A stretch of DNA of 64,000 nucleotides from Saccharibacillus endophyticus (GCF_013185185.1 NZ_JAAZWE010000002.1:372001-436000), one strand, 5' to 3'; shown: positions 14,023 to 23,449, counted from the stretch's first letter. A program made the numbers and translations. The notes: generated by a model from the letters alone, not told the origin.

Positions 14023-15999
14023 TCAGCCTTTCCCCGCCTCAATCTGCTCCGCCAGCTCATTCAAATAGGTCCAACGCTCCATCAGCTCTTCCAGCTTCGC
14101 TTCCGCTGCTGCCTGCTGCTGCATCAGCTCCTGAAGCTTCGCGGAATCGCTGGCTGAGCGTTCCATCTCGGCGGCGATGTCCTCGATCTTCTTCTCGGCC
14201 GCTTCGATCGTCTCGTCGATCGAGTCGTACTCGCGCTGTTCGTTATACGTGAACTTCGCTTTTTTCGCGGCAGGAGCGGGAGCAGCGTTATCGGCAGTAG
14301 CCGTGTTCGCTGCACCGCTGCTTTTCCCGGCACCCGAAGACCCGTTCGCCGAACCTACCCCGCCAGCCCCTTTCCCGCCTTCTGAAAACCCATCTTTCAA
14401 CGAGCCTCCGCCCGTACGCTCCATATACTCGCTGTAATTCCCCGCATGAATCGCCACTTTCCCGCCGCCTTCAAAAGCAAAAAGCTTATCGCACACCCGA
14501 TCCAGGAAGTAGCGATCGTGGGATACGGTAATCATGACGCCCGGGAAATCGTCCAGATAATCTTCCAGCACCGTCAACGTCTGAATATCCAGATCATTGG
14601 TAGGCTCGTCGAGCAGCAGGACGTTCGGCGCGGCGATCAGAATGCGCAGCAGGTACAGGCGACGACGCTCGCCGCCGGACAGCTTGCCGATCGGCGTCCA
14701 CTGGGCGGTCGGCGTAAACAGGAAGCGTTCCAGCATCTGCGACGCGGTCACGGTGCCTTCGTCCGTTTTCACCGTCTCGGCCGCTTCTTTGATATAATCG
14801 ATCGCCCGCATGCTCGGGTCCATCTCGGCGGCTTCTTGGCGGAAGTAGCCGACGCGGACGGTGGAGCCTTTATCCACGGTGCCGCTATCCGGTTCCAAGT
14901 CGCCCGCGATCAGGTTGAGCAGGGTGGATTTGCCGCGTCCGTTCGGGCCGACAATGCCGATCCGGTCGCCCGGGACGGTCATGTAGGTCAAGTCGTCGAT
15001 CAGCAGGCGTCCGGCCATCGACTTGCCGACGTGGTCGAGTTCGAGCACTTTGCGGCCCAAACGCGCGGATAACGTCGCCATTTCCATATCGCCGGCTTTT
15101 TGCTGCGGCTTGTCGTCTTGAAGCTGTTCGAAACGGTCGATCCGCGCTTTCTGCTTGGTCGAACGGGCTTTCGCGCCGCGACGGATCCAGGCCAGCTCTT
15201 TGCGCAGCAGGTTTTGCCGTTTGTCTTCGGTCGCGGCTTCGCGCTCTTCGCGTTCCGCTTTTAGTTCAAGGAAACGGGAATAGTTCGCGGTATAGCGATG
15301 CATTTTTCCGTAATCCAGTTCCAGCATGACGTCCGCGACCCGATCCAGGAAGTAGCGATCGTGCGTCACCATAAGCAGCGCGCCGCGGCGTTTTTTCAAA
15401 TACGTCTCCAGCCATTCCACCGATTCCGAATCGATATGGTTGGTCGGCTCGTCCAGGATCAGCAGCTCGGACGGCTGCACCAACGCCGCCGCCAACGCGA
15501 CGCGTTTGCGCTGACCGCCGGATAACGTCCCCATTTTCACGTCAAACGTATCCAGGCCCAGCTTGGACAATACGCTTTTGGCTTCGCTTTCGATGCTCCA
15601 TGCGTTCAGCCGATCCAGCTCTTGTCCGGCTTTGAGCAGACTCTGCTGAAGCTCATGCGAATCCGGCTCCTGTTCCAGCTTCAACGCCGTTTCGCTGTAA
15701 GCGCGCGCTGCCGCCAGCTCGTCGCCTTCGCCGTGCAGAAGCTGCTGGAGCACCGTCAATTCCGGATCGAAATCCGGATTCTGCGCCAAGTAACGAATCC
15801 GCATGCCGCTGCCTTTGACCACCTGACCCGAATCCGGCTGCTCGATGCCCGCGATCACTTTCAGGAACGTCGATTTGCCCGTGCCGTTCACGCCGACGAC
15901 GCCGATCTTGTCCTGATCTTCCATGCCGAACGAAGCTTCGTCGAACAGCACCTTTTCCCCATAGCTTTTGGATATACGTTCAACGGTCATGATATTCAT
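14023..15999 (-). CDS. ABC-F family ATPase, Uup/YfmR type
   Basis: 658 residues with two ABC ATPase domains and no membrane helices. Walker A motifs GVNGTGKST (about residue 36) and GPNGRGKST (about 351); signatures LSGGQRKR and LSGGERRR; Walker B LLILDEPTNH and VLLLDEPTND. The linker between domains (about 245-320) is basic and helical, as in ABC-F proteins that act in the ribosomal E site. The C-terminal ~90 residues after a Gly/Ser/Ala-rich linker form a coiled coil (DETIEAAEKKIEDIAAEME), the Uup/YfmR hallmark. It probably assists translation of stalling sequences. AAAGGGG lies before the ATG. It ends the conserved chromosome next to the cassette array. Confidence 0.9.
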   Translation of the reverse strand: MNIMTVERISKSYGEKVLFDEASFGMEDQDKIGVVGVNGTGKSTFLKVIAGIEQPDSGQVVKGSGMRIRYLAQNPDFDPELTVLQQLLHGEGDELAAARAYSETALKLEQEPDSHELQQSLLKAGQELDRLNAWSIESEAKSVLSKLGLDTFDVKMGTLSGGQRKRVALAAALVQPSELLILDEPTNHIDSESVEWLETYLKKRRGALLMVTHDRYFLDRVADVMLELDYGKMHRYTANYSRFLELKAEREEREAATEDKRQNLLRKELAWIRRGAKARSTKQKARIDRFEQLQDDKPQQKAGDMEMATLSARLGRKVLELDHVGKSMAGRLLIDDLTYMTVPGDRIGIVGPNGRGKSTLLNLIAGDLEPDSGTVDKGSTVRVGYFRQEAAEMDPSMRAIDYIKEAAETVKTDEGTVTASQMLERFLFTPTAQWTPIGKLSGGERRRLYLLRILIAAPNVLLLDEPTNDLDIQTLTVLEDYLDDFPGVMITVSHDRYFLDRVCDKLFAFEGGGKVAIHAGNYSEYMERTGGGSLKDGFSEGGKGAGGVGSANGSSGAGKSSGAANTATADNAAPAPAAKKAKFTYNEQREYDSIDETIEAAEKKIEDIAAEMERSASDSAKLQELMQQQAAAEAKLEELMERWTYLNELAEQIEAGKG

Positions 16000-16088
16000 C
16001 GCCGTTCAGTCCCCTTTCATGCTCACGCTCTTTTTCTATAAAAAAACGGACCCCGCTGCCTGCGGAAGCCCGTTCGTCCTCCAAAATC

Positions 16089-16664
16089 TCAGTTCAATTC
16101 CCGCTCGCTTCCGCGCAGGAACAATCGCACGGTCTGATCCACCCGCAGCTCCAATTCTTCGCGCGTGAACTCGCCTTCGAACAGAATGTCCATTTTCAAG
16201 CGATCCAGCATCCCGATAAACGCTTTGGCGTAAAAGTCCGGATCGGGCATGCCCGCTTCTTCCAGCACGTCTTTTACGATCGCCATATAGCGGGTCAGGA
16301 ATCCGTGCATCATTTTCATCAGCTCGGAGTCGTTGTTGGGCGCATGGAAAAAGATTTTGCCGTGCGATTTCCGCTCGTAATAATACTCCAAATGATGCTC
16401 GGCGACCTGACGCAGCTTGGGCAGCAGCCCGTCCGCCTGCTTCACCCGGTAACTCAGATTGCGTAAAAAAGTCTCCCAATCCCGCCGGGTCACCGCGATA
16501 AACAGTTCTTCTTTGCTTTTAAAATATAAATACATCGTCCCTTTAGCGATTCCGGCATGCTCGGTAATATCCGAAATTTTGGTTTCATAGAACCCTTTTT
16601 GACCGAAAATCTCAAAGGCCGAGTCCAGAATCGCTTCATGCTTTTCCCGCTGCGCTCCGCTCAT
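16089..16664 (-). CDS. TetR/AcrR family transcriptional regulator
   Basis: About 191 residues from the ATG at 16664 (GGGAGG 8 bases upstream; a GTG at 16673 is less likely). N-terminal HTH: AILDSAFEIFGQKGFYETKISDITEHAGIAKGTMYLYFKSKEEL, at residues 10-55 in the usual TetR layout. The C-terminal domain has the form of the YcdC-like ligand/dimerisation fold. It lies 2 bases from the DUF92 gene, whose stop precedes it, so both may be cotranscribed. Targets are unknown. Confidence 0.88.
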   Translation of the reverse strand: MSGAQREKHEAILDSAFEIFGQKGFYETKISDITEHAGIAKGTMYLYFKSKEELFIAVTRRDWETFLRNLSYRVKQADGLLPKLRQVAEHHLEYYYERKSHGKIFFHAPNNDSELMKMMHGFLTRYMAIVKDVLEEAGMPDPDFYAKAFIGMLDRLKMDILFEGEFTREELELRVDQTVRLFLRGSERELN

Positions 16665-17482
16665 CCGAACCACCTCCCTGCCAAAACCATAATCGTCAAT
16701 GCCAGCCCGCCGCCCGCGACCGAGGACAGCAGGTTTACCGCATCGTTATTCATGAAAGACCATCCGCGATAACGCGTGGTCGCCGCTCCGCAATGCGTGC
16801 GGCTTTCGACGCTTTTCCCGCATACCGGGCAGCGGTACATCACTTGCACCGTCGCGCCCAGGTACGAATCGACGAAAGCGCCGACGGTTCCGCCCAGCGC
16901 TCCCGCGGGAATCCATGCCCACCACGGCCAATCCGGCCCGCTTTTCGTCCAGAGCAGCAATACGAGCGCCGCAGTTCCGATCATGCCCGCGCCGACGACC
17001 GCAGCCGCGCTGCCGCGAAGCGACACGCCTCCGGACGTCCCCGCAGGCAGCGGCTTCCACGTCACGATCGAGCGCGGCGGGCTTTTGCTCAGGCTGCCCC
17101 ATTCGGTTGCCCAAGTGTCCGCGGTCACGGTCGCCATCACGCCGACGAACGCGCCGAACCAGAGCGGAGAAGGCCAGATATAGTTACCGAGACACAGCAC
17201 CATGCCGATCCCGCCGTTGGCGAGCACCTGCACCGCGTCGCGCCGACCGCTTTTTTCGTACATTTGCTCGGCTTGACGCTTCTCGGCCTGCTTGACCTTG
17301 GACAATACGCTCGATGTGATAAAGAAGAGCAGCAGTAGGCCAAACCAGAACAAATCGCCCGCCCCGTAATAAATCGTGCCCATAATAATCGCCGCGATCG
17401 CGCCGGATGCCGACAACGATCGTTTGGCGTAAGCGGCGCCCGCTACGAGGCAGGCGCCGACCGCTCCGATGATCCAATCCAC
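16661..17482 (-). CDS. DUF92 family integral membrane protein
   Basis: 273 residues from a GTG at 17482 (GGGAGG 11 bases upstream). Several hydrophobic helices and the DUF92 hallmarks NGGIGMVLCL, ATVTADTWATEWGSLS, TSGGVSLRG and GTVGAFVDSYLGATVQ. The plant and cyanobacterial relative VTE6 is a phytyl-phosphate kinase, but bacterial members are unassigned. A CxxC pair (CPVCGKSVE) follows, as in many family members. Its end overlaps the start of the TetR gene by 4 bases. Confidence 0.88.
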   Translation of the reverse strand: MDWIIGAVGACLVAGAAYAKRSLSASGAIAAIIMGTIYYGAGDLFWFGLLLLFFITSSVLSKVKQAEKRQAEQMYEKSGRRDAVQVLANGGIGMVLCLGNYIWPSPLWFGAFVGVMATVTADTWATEWGSLSKSPPRSIVTWKPLPAGTSGGVSLRGSAAAVVGAGMIGTAALVLLLWTKSGPDWPWWAWIPAGALGGTVGAFVDSYLGATVQVMYRCPVCGKSVESRTHCGAATTRYRGWSFMNNDAVNLLSSVAGGGLALTIMVLAGRWFG

Positions 17483-17524
17483 TTGATGATACGCCTCCCG
17501 CGCGGAATCCGCATTCGCCGTCTA

Positions 17525-18145
17525 TTAGCCGACGGTGCAGCCGCCCCATTTTTCTTCGTTCCAATACAGCTCCAGCACGTCGCCCGCAACCGTCGGACCG
17601 ACGCCTTCCGGCGTGCCGGTATAGATCAGGTCGCCTTCGCCGAGGCCGTAGTGCTCCCCGATGTAATCGATCAACGTTTGCAGGTCGAAGATCATGTTGG
17701 TGATGCTGCCGCGCTGCACGACTTCGCCGTTTTTGCGCAGCGAGAACCAAGCTTCGTTCAACGCGTCCAAACCCGGGAATTCGATCTCTTGCGTCAACGG
17801 AGCGGAGTTGCGGAAGCCTTTGGCCGCGGTCCACGGATGCCCTTTGGCCTTGATCTTCGATTGGACGTCGCGCAGCGTGAAGTCGATGCCTAGCGCGACG
17901 GAAGCGACGATGTCTTCAACTTTGATGCCCGGCTCGTACGCACGGCCGATCCGCAGCACAAGCTCCGTCTCGAAATGAACCTCGCCCGCATTTTGCGGCA
18001 AAGCGATCGTTCCGTCGTCCAGCGCGCAGATGGCATGGGACGGCTTGAGGAAGATCATCGGTTCGGAAGGAACGTCGTTACCCAGTTCTTCGGCATGCTT
18101 TTTATAATTGCGTCCTACGCAGTACACATTATTGACAGCGATCAT
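17525..18145 (-). CDS. Fumarylacetoacetate hydrolase family protein
   Basis: 206 residues starting MIAVNNVYCVGRNYKKHAEE, the usual entrance of YcgM/FAHD1-like FAH proteins. Metal-binding acidic residues appear in VHFETELVLRIG, GIDFTLRDVQ and the conserved lysine region AKGFRNSAPL. Ends with GDLIYTGTPEGVGP, the family signature. Such enzymes act as acylpyruvase or oxaloacetate decarboxylase. AAGGTGGGG is 7 bases before the ATG. It sits between GDPD and DUF92 on the same strand, spacing 28-42 bases, suggesting one transcript. Confidence 0.9.
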   Translation of the reverse strand: MIAVNNVYCVGRNYKKHAEELGNDVPSEPMIFLKPSHAICALDDGTIALPQNAGEVHFETELVLRIGRAYEPGIKVEDIVASVALGIDFTLRDVQSKIKAKGHPWTAAKGFRNSAPLTQEIEFPGLDALNEAWFSLRKNGEVVQRGSITNMIFDLQTLIDYIGEHYGLGEGDLIYTGTPEGVGPTVAGDVLELYWNEEKWGGCTVG

Positions 18146-18173
18146 TGAAAATCCCCACCTTCATCATTTTGAG

Positions 18174-18962
18174 TTAAAAAGGCATCCAGCGACGCCATAT
18201 CGCCCGTTCGCGGATCTCCGGCAGCTTGCGCGCGAGCTGCCAGCGATCCGGCCGGTTCGTGCAGATCATCAGATCCGGGTGCATGGAGCCGAGTTCGCGC
18301 ATGCGGCGGATATGATCCACCGTCCAGACCATGACGTCGATGCCGCGTTCGATCGTCGAGCGGACGAACGCCGCATCCACTTTTCCATGCGCGATCGATA
18401 GCAGCTTGCAGCCGCATTCTTCCAGTCTCTGCTCCAGATCCGGAGGACGAGTATCGATAATCAGTCCGCGGCGCACACCCGGTGCGAGAGCACGGGCTTC
18501 AAGCAGCGCGTCAGGAATAAAAGAGGTCAAGACCACGTCCTGCTCCATCTTGCGCAGCGCGACCTCTTTCAACACGGCCGCCGCAAGTCCCGTATAGCTG
18601 TCCGCTTTGGCTTTCAGTTCGATGTTGACCTTCAATCGTCCGCGAACCTCGTCCAGCAGCTCGCCGAGCGTCGGAATCCGTTCTCCGGCATACCAGCGGG
18701 ATTTCCAACGCCCGGCGTCCATTTTTTTCAGCTCGGCCAATGTATGATCGCGGACGATCCCGCTACCTCCCGCCGTACGGCCGAGCGTAAAGTCATGGAT
18801 GACCACCGGCACGCCGTCGCTCGACAGCTGAACGTCGATTTCGATCCATTCGACTTCCCGTATCTTCATCGCCAGCCGCATCGCGGCCAGCGTATTTTCA
18901 GGCGCCGCGCCCGAAAATCCCCGGTGCGCGACGCAGCGATTATTCAACATCCGATTCGTCAT
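18174..18962 (-). CDS. Glycerophosphodiester phosphodiesterase
   Basis: About 262 residues. Begins with VAHRGFSGAAPENTLAA (catalytic His and the HRG...ENT motif), WIEIDVQLSSDGVPVVIHD (metal ligands E, D and second His) and KVNIELKA. No signal peptide, so a cytoplasmic GDPD (GlpQ2/YqiK-like). Upstream in-frame starts to 19028 lie inside a 110-bp palindrome, so the ATG at 18962 (MTNRMLNN) or the one at 18950 is preferred; a GGGAG is adjacent. The 5' region carries two long palindromes (18989-19202). Confidence 0.88.
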   Translation of the reverse strand: MTNRMLNNRCVAHRGFSGAAPENTLAAMRLAMKIREVEWIEIDVQLSSDGVPVVIHDFTLGRTAGGSGIVRDHTLAELKKMDAGRWKSRWYAGERIPTLGELLDEVRGRLKVNIELKAKADSYTGLAAAVLKEVALRKMEQDVVLTSFIPDALLEARALAPGVRRGLIIDTRPPDLEQRLEECGCKLLSIAHGKVDAAFVRSTIERGIDVMVWTVDHIRRMRELGSMHPDLMICTNRPDRWQLARKLPEIRERAIWRRWMPF

Positions 18963-18988
18963 CTCCCGCGAACATTTAACCGAATACC

Positions 18989-19202
18989 CTAGTACCTTGA
19001 CCGCATCAAATCTAAGGTTTGCGTTCATCGGAAACCCGCACGCTTCAAGCGGGTTTTCGAGGGGCGTAACCTAACCTCTTAAGCGGTCAAGGTACTAGTA
19101 CTCTGTATCACTCAAATAGTAGGTTTACGTTTGGCCGAAACGCACATGGGTCTAGTGCGTTTCGGACGAGCGTAACCGTACATTCATCCGATACAGAGTA
19201 CT
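18989..19202. repeat. Pair of related ~110-bp imperfect palindromes
   Basis: Element 1: CTAGTACCTTGACCGC (18989-19004) pairs perfectly with 19083-19098, enclosing AACCCGC/GCGGGTT (about 19033-19055). Element 2: AGTACTCTGTATC (19097-19109) pairs perfectly with 19190-19202, enclosing CCGAAACGCAC (19135-19145) and GTGCGTTTCGG (19155-19165). Both share AGGTTTnCGTT on the left and GCGTAACC on the right, so they look like two copies of one architecture. They lie directly behind the CapA stop and before GDPD. Confidence 0.7.
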
Positions 19203-19204
19203 CG

Positions 19205-20809
19205 TCAATTCGCGCGAACCTGTCCGTCGGCATCGATCCGTACGCCGGGCGACAGATTATCGATACGCTTCAGCAGCTTCTGCGCATCCGCCTTCTGCAT
19301 CGGAACCGGACGACCCAGCTCGGCCCAATACGGAACCAGCTTCATCGAGCAATCGCCGTTTTTGCTGCACTCCGCCTGGAAAACGCCGGTTTCCCACGTC
19401 TTGGCCGTCGCGGATTTGGTGAAAATAAAGTTGCCGGTTCCGTATGCGATCCACTTGCCTTTGTACGGCTCGAAGCCTTGCAGCACGTGCGCGTGACCGC
19501 CGACAATCAGATCCGCTCCGGCGTCGATCATGGCGTGCGCCAATGCTTTCTGATTTTCGTCGGGCATATCGACCCGTTCTTTGCCCCAGTGCGCGATCGC
19601 GACCACGACATCCGCATGTTTGCGAGCTTCCGCTACGGCTCGGGCGGCGGCTTTCGGATCGTAGGCGCTTGCCGCGCCGGGATGATCCGGGCCCGCGGCC
19701 CAATTCGTTTCCGGAAGCACGCGGCTGACGCCGACGATCGCGATCTTGATGCCTTTGCGTTCGACATAGACCGGAGCATAAGCGGCCGAAGCGTCTTTGC
19801 CTGCCCCGACATGCGCGATGCCTGCTGCGTCCAGGTTCTTGATCGTATCCAATAACCCTTTGATTCCCTGATCGAGCGTATGGTTGTTCGCCAGATTGAC
19901 GACATCCACGCCCGCATCCTTCAAAGGACCAAGCGCCTTCGGCGACGACTTGAACACGAACGATTTGTCCGCCCCCGTCGTGCTCAGCGCCGTAACCGGC
20001 GTTTCAAGGTTTATAACCGTCAAATCGTCGTTTTTAAACCGCTTTTGCACATAAGCGTACGGGTAGGCGTAGCCTTCCTGCTCTAACAACGACTGTACCT
20101 TGCCGGAAAAAATCACGTCTCCGGCAAAGGTGAGGTTGACGACCTTGCCACTGTCTGTCTTGGACGAAGCCGCGACGTCTTGCGGCTCGGGAACAGCCGT
20201 CGCCTCGAAGTCGGCAGCCTGGTCTTCGGTTTCCGTTCCAGACGAAACGTCTTCGTCTTGCGGCTGAGCATCGCCTGCATCGTCAGCACGCAACTCGTCG
20301 GCCAGGTCGCCTGCCGACGGCACGGCCGCGCCTATGGCGGAACCGACGGTCAGAGGCGGATTCCCGTCTTCGGAATCCGCTTCGCCGCCGTTCGGCAGCC
20401 CGTCTCCGGCCTCGTCTCCGGCCTCGTCTTCGGCCGGAGACTCCACGTCCGGCTGCGTATCCGTGCCGGACGGCTCTTCCGGATCGGCTGCATCGCTGCC
20501 GATCTGCTCCCCGGCCGCCGCTTCGGAAGCGGCCGGCTCTTGACCCCCGGACGATAATTCTTCGTCCGCCAAGCCCGGCTCTTCCGCGATCCCGGCCGCG
20601 GAAGCCAGCGCAGATTCATTCTGCGCGGCTGCCGCGCGCAAAGCCGCAGCCGTGCCGGCTTCTCTGGCAGCATGTTCGCGCGCATACACCAGCGCGCCGC
20701 CTGCAACCACCAATACCGCCAATATCAAATTAACCGTCAACAATACCCGGCGCTTGCGCTTCCGGGCTTTTTGGGTTCGAGTGCTTCTCGAACGCGGGGA
20801 ATCATTCAA
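19205..20809 (-). CDS. CapA family protein (PgsA-like metallophosphoesterase fold), membrane-anchored
   Basis: 534 residues from a TTG start at 20809 (AAGGAG 10 bases upstream). Basic N terminus and one membrane helix (VLLTVNLILAVLVVAGGALVY, about 22-42), then ~190 residues rich in Ala, Glu and Asp that look disordered, then the CapA domain: NLTFAGDVIFSGKVQ, VINLETPVT, VVNLANNHTLDQG, IAIVGVSR, VVVAIAHWGKE and LIVGGHAHVLQG. The ligand residues of the calcineurin-like fold are present. In bacilli PgsA/CapA is part of poly-gamma-glutamate synthesis, but no pgsB or pgsC is nearby, so function is open. Confidence 0.88.
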   Translation of the reverse strand: MNDSPRSRSTRTQKARKRKRRVLLTVNLILAVLVVAGGALVYAREHAAREAGTAAALRAAAAQNESALASAAGIAEEPGLADEELSSGGQEPAASEAAAGEQIGSDAADPEEPSGTDTQPDVESPAEDEAGDEAGDGLPNGGEADSEDGNPPLTVGSAIGAAVPSAGDLADELRADDAGDAQPQDEDVSSGTETEDQAADFEATAVPEPQDVAASSKTDSGKVVNLTFAGDVIFSGKVQSLLEQEGYAYPYAYVQKRFKNDDLTVINLETPVTALSTTGADKSFVFKSSPKALGPLKDAGVDVVNLANNHTLDQGIKGLLDTIKNLDAAGIAHVGAGKDASAAYAPVYVERKGIKIAIVGVSRVLPETNWAAGPDHPGAASAYDPKAAARAVAEARKHADVVVAIAHWGKERVDMPDENQKALAHAMIDAGADLIVGGHAHVLQGFEPYKGKWIAYGTGNFIFTKSATAKTWETGVFQAECSKNGDCSMKLVPYWAELGRPVPMQKADAQKLLKRIDNLSPGVRIDADGQVRAN

Positions 20810-20928
20810 GACGTGGAATCTCCTTCAGCTTATTCGGGCATTTCTCAAAACGTACAACCGATATCGAAAACTATTCTTCATTATAGCAGGTTATCCGGCA
20901 GAAGGAGAATAAGCGCCCGCAAAAACGA

Positions 20929-20970
20929 AAAAAGCCGCCTCCTTATCCTGAAGATAACGGAAACGGCTTG
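20929..20970 (-). terminator. Terminator of the hem operon
   Basis: On the minus strand AAGCCG (20965-20970) pairs with CGGCTT (20933-20938), with an inner TTATC/GATAA stem, followed by six Ts. It stands about 105 bases beyond the hemY stop. Confidence 0.7.
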
Positions 20971-21075
20971 CGCCTGATTTCATTTTCGGGAATAAAAACA
21001 GACGCTTTTCGCAAAACAAACAGCTTTTTGCTCGTTGTCTCAATCTGCTGCTCGTTTACGCTCGCTTTCTGCCTC

Positions 21076-22503
21076 TCACACCGCAGACATCGCCGGAACC
21101 GCGCTCGCCATTTCCGTCGAAATCTCTTTCGCCTGACGAATACAATCCGGCAAACCTACACCGTCGTAACCGGCTCCGGCAATATAAACCCCCGGCAGTT
21201 CTTGCGCCATTTGCTCACGCAAATTGGCGATTTGCTGCTTGTGACCTACCGGGTACTGCGGCATGGAGTTGTTCAAGCGCGTCACTTCGGTGAACAGCGG
21301 CTGTGCATCGATATCCATCAGATCGAGAATATCTTTGCGAACCAACTCTACCAATCCGGCGTCATCCTGCTTCAACGCTTCCTGCTCGCCGGCCCGTCCT
21401 ACGTAACAGCGCATCAGCACTTTGTCGTCCGCGCTGGTGTGCAGCCACTTGGTCGATGTCCAGGTGCAGGCGGTAATCGTACGTTTTTCTTTGCGCGGAA
21501 CCAGGAAGCCCGATCCGTCGAACGTCGTTCGGATATCCTTTTTATCGAAGGCCAACACGACGTTCGCCACCGACACGTAATTTATCGCATCCAGCGCCGA
21601 CGCGTCCACGTGAGGCGACAGCAGCCTCGATGTGGCAAAGGTCGGCGTAGTCGCCACGATAGAGTCCGCGGCAAGCAGACTTCCGTCCTCCAACTCCACG
21701 TCGTAGCCGCCTTCCGGCCGCTTGCGGATCGAAGAGGCTCCCGTGTTCAATCGCAGATCGACCGTTCCCGACAGCTCCGTGATCAAAGCATGAATCAAGC
21801 TTTGCAGCCCTTGGCGGAAAGTCAGGAACATGCTCTTTTTCGTGCCCGTATGCGTCTCCACCGGCTTGCGCCCCGTCATCATGCCCCGGATCAGGCTTCC
21901 GTGTTCGCGTTCGACCGCGCCGAACTGCGGGAACGTCGATTCCAGACTCAAGCTGCGCGTATCGCCTGCGTAAATACCCGCAAGCAGCGGCTCGGTCACG
22001 TTTTCCAATACTTCGTGTCCCAGCCTGCGCTCGATGAAGTTGCCCAATGATTCGTCTTCTTCGCTCCGGCGCGGCGGCAGCATATAATCCATCAACGCGC
22101 GCAACTTGCCCGCGGGCGAGACCAGCTTGCTTGCGAGAAACGGCTTGATTTGCGTCGGAATGCCGAGCACGAGTCCCGAAGGCATCTCGTGCAGCTTGCC
22201 TTTATGCAGCAGGTAAGTTTTTTTGGCATCCGGGTTGGTCGTCACCAGATCATGATCGATCTCGAGCTCTTTTGCCAGGTCGACCATCGCCGTCTTGCGC
22301 GCCAGGAACGAATCCGGGCCTTTTTCGATAACGAAGCCTTCCTTGTGCAGCGTCTCGATCTTCCCGCCCCATGCATTCCCTTTTTCCAGCACGGTCACGT
22401 TCGGCTCGAAGCCGGCTTGGCGCAGGAAGTTTCGGGTGTAAAAGGCGGCGCTGAGGCCCGTAAGGCCTCCGCCGATGATGACGACGTTACGCTGTTCAGC
22501 CAT
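21076..22503 (-). CDS. hemY: Coproporphyrinogen III oxidase / protoporphyrinogen oxidase HemY (CgoX)
   Basis: 475 residues. FAD-binding N terminus VVIIGGGLTGLSAAFYTRN (residues 6-24) and a second dinucleotide region EKGNAWGGKIET. C terminus YIAGAGYDGVGLPDCIRQAKE is typical of the family. It oxidises coproporphyrinogen III to coproporphyrin III in the Gram-positive haem route, at the membrane or cytosol. Overlaps the end of hemH by 8 bases, so translation is coupled. Last gene of hemE-hemH-hemY; a terminator follows. Confidence 0.93.
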   Translation of the reverse strand: MAEQRNVVIIGGGLTGLSAAFYTRNFLRQAGFEPNVTVLEKGNAWGGKIETLHKEGFVIEKGPDSFLARKTAMVDLAKELEIDHDLVTTNPDAKKTYLLHKGKLHEMPSGLVLGIPTQIKPFLASKLVSPAGKLRALMDYMLPPRRSEEDESLGNFIERRLGHEVLENVTEPLLAGIYAGDTRSLSLESTFPQFGAVEREHGSLIRGMMTGRKPVETHTGTKKSMFLTFRQGLQSLIHALITELSGTVDLRLNTGASSIRKRPEGGYDVELEDGSLLAADSIVATTPTFATSRLLSPHVDASALDAINYVSVANVVLAFDKKDIRTTFDGSGFLVPRKEKRTITACTWTSTKWLHTSADDKVLMRCYVGRAGEQEALKQDDAGLVELVRKDILDLMDIDAQPLFTEVTRLNNSMPQYPVGHKQQIANLREQMAQELPGVYIAGAGYDGVGLPDCIRQAKEISTEMASAVPAMSAV

Positions 22504-23449
22504 GAACCAGCGCCCCTTTTTTGCATTCGGTCACGATGCAGTCGGCTATCGTCTGCATGTACAGCGGATCGGTGTTCAGCGAATCGATGCGCATCAGGCG
22601 AACGTCCAGCTCCGCGGCCACGTCCTGCGCTTCGATATCCAAATCGTACAACACTTCCAGGTGATCCGACACGAAGCCGAGCGGCGACACCAGCATATAG
22701 CGAACTTCTTTTTCCGACAGCTCCTTCATCGTATCCAGCACGTCCGGACCGAGCCAAGGCTCCGCCGTGCGTCCGGCGCTCTGCCACGTGAACTGCCAGT
22801 TGGTCACGCCTGCCGCGGCCGCGACCGCTTCCGACGTTTCCAGCAGCTGGTCGCGGTACGGATCGCCGATCGACAGGATGCGTTCCGGCAGGCTGTGCGC
22901 ACTGAACAGCACTTTGACTTCATCGCGCGGCGCGCCGCTTTCCACGAACGCGTCCAGCTTGGCCGACACGCGCTTCGAGAACGCTTCGATCAGTTTCGGA
23001 TGCAGGTGGTAGCTTTCGATAAAGCTCATCTTGACTCCGGTCTCTTCCGCCGTTTCTTTCGCGCGCTTGATGTAGCTGCCCACGCTCATCGTCGAATAAT
23101 GCGGAGCGAGCACGATGCCGACCGCTTCGGCAATCCCGTCGGCCGCCATGTTGCGCACGCCGTCTTCGATAAACGGATGCGCGTGCTTCAAGCCTTGATA
23201 ACACACGAATTCCGCGTCCGGCAGTTCCAGGCGGTCCAGCTCGGCCTGAATGCCTTCGACCTGACGATCGGTATTTTCGCGCAGCGGGAACACGCCGCCC
23301 ACGATCGCTTCGTAGCGGTCTTTCAGTTCTTTGAGCTGCTCCGGCGCGGGCGGGTTGCCTCTGCGGATATGGGTGTAGTACGCTTCGACGTCGTCCAGAC
23401 TTTTTGGCGTTCCGTAAGACATGACGAGTACTCCGATTTTTTTCTTCAA
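22496..23449 (-). CDS. hemH: Coproporphyrin III ferrochelatase HemH (CpfC)
   Basis: 317 residues from a TTG start at 23449 with GAGGGG 8 bases upstream. Motifs: GVLVMSYGTPKSLDDVEAYYTHIRRG (porphyrin loop), LAPHYSTMSVGSYIKRA with the catalytic His, VLFSAHSLPER, and the C-terminal PLGFVSDHLEVLYDLDIEA with the conserved Glu. It inserts Fe2+ into coproporphyrin III. The gap to hemE (23450-23636, 187 bases) holds no recognisable signal, so hemE and hemH may or may not share a transcript. Confidence 0.93.
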   Translation of the reverse strand: MKKKIGVLVMSYGTPKSLDDVEAYYTHIRRGNPPAPEQLKELKDRYEAIVGGVFPLRENTDRQVEGIQAELDRLELPDAEFVCYQGLKHAHPFIEDGVRNMAADGIAEAVGIVLAPHYSTMSVGSYIKRAKETAEETGVKMSFIESYHLHPKLIEAFSKRVSAKLDAFVESGAPRDEVKVLFSAHSLPERILSIGDPYRDQLLETSEAVAAAAGVTNWQFTWQSAGRTAEPWLGPDVLDTMKELSEKEVRYMLVSPLGFVSDHLEVLYDLDIEAQDVAAELDVRLMRIDSLNTDPLYMQTIADCIVTECKKGALVHG

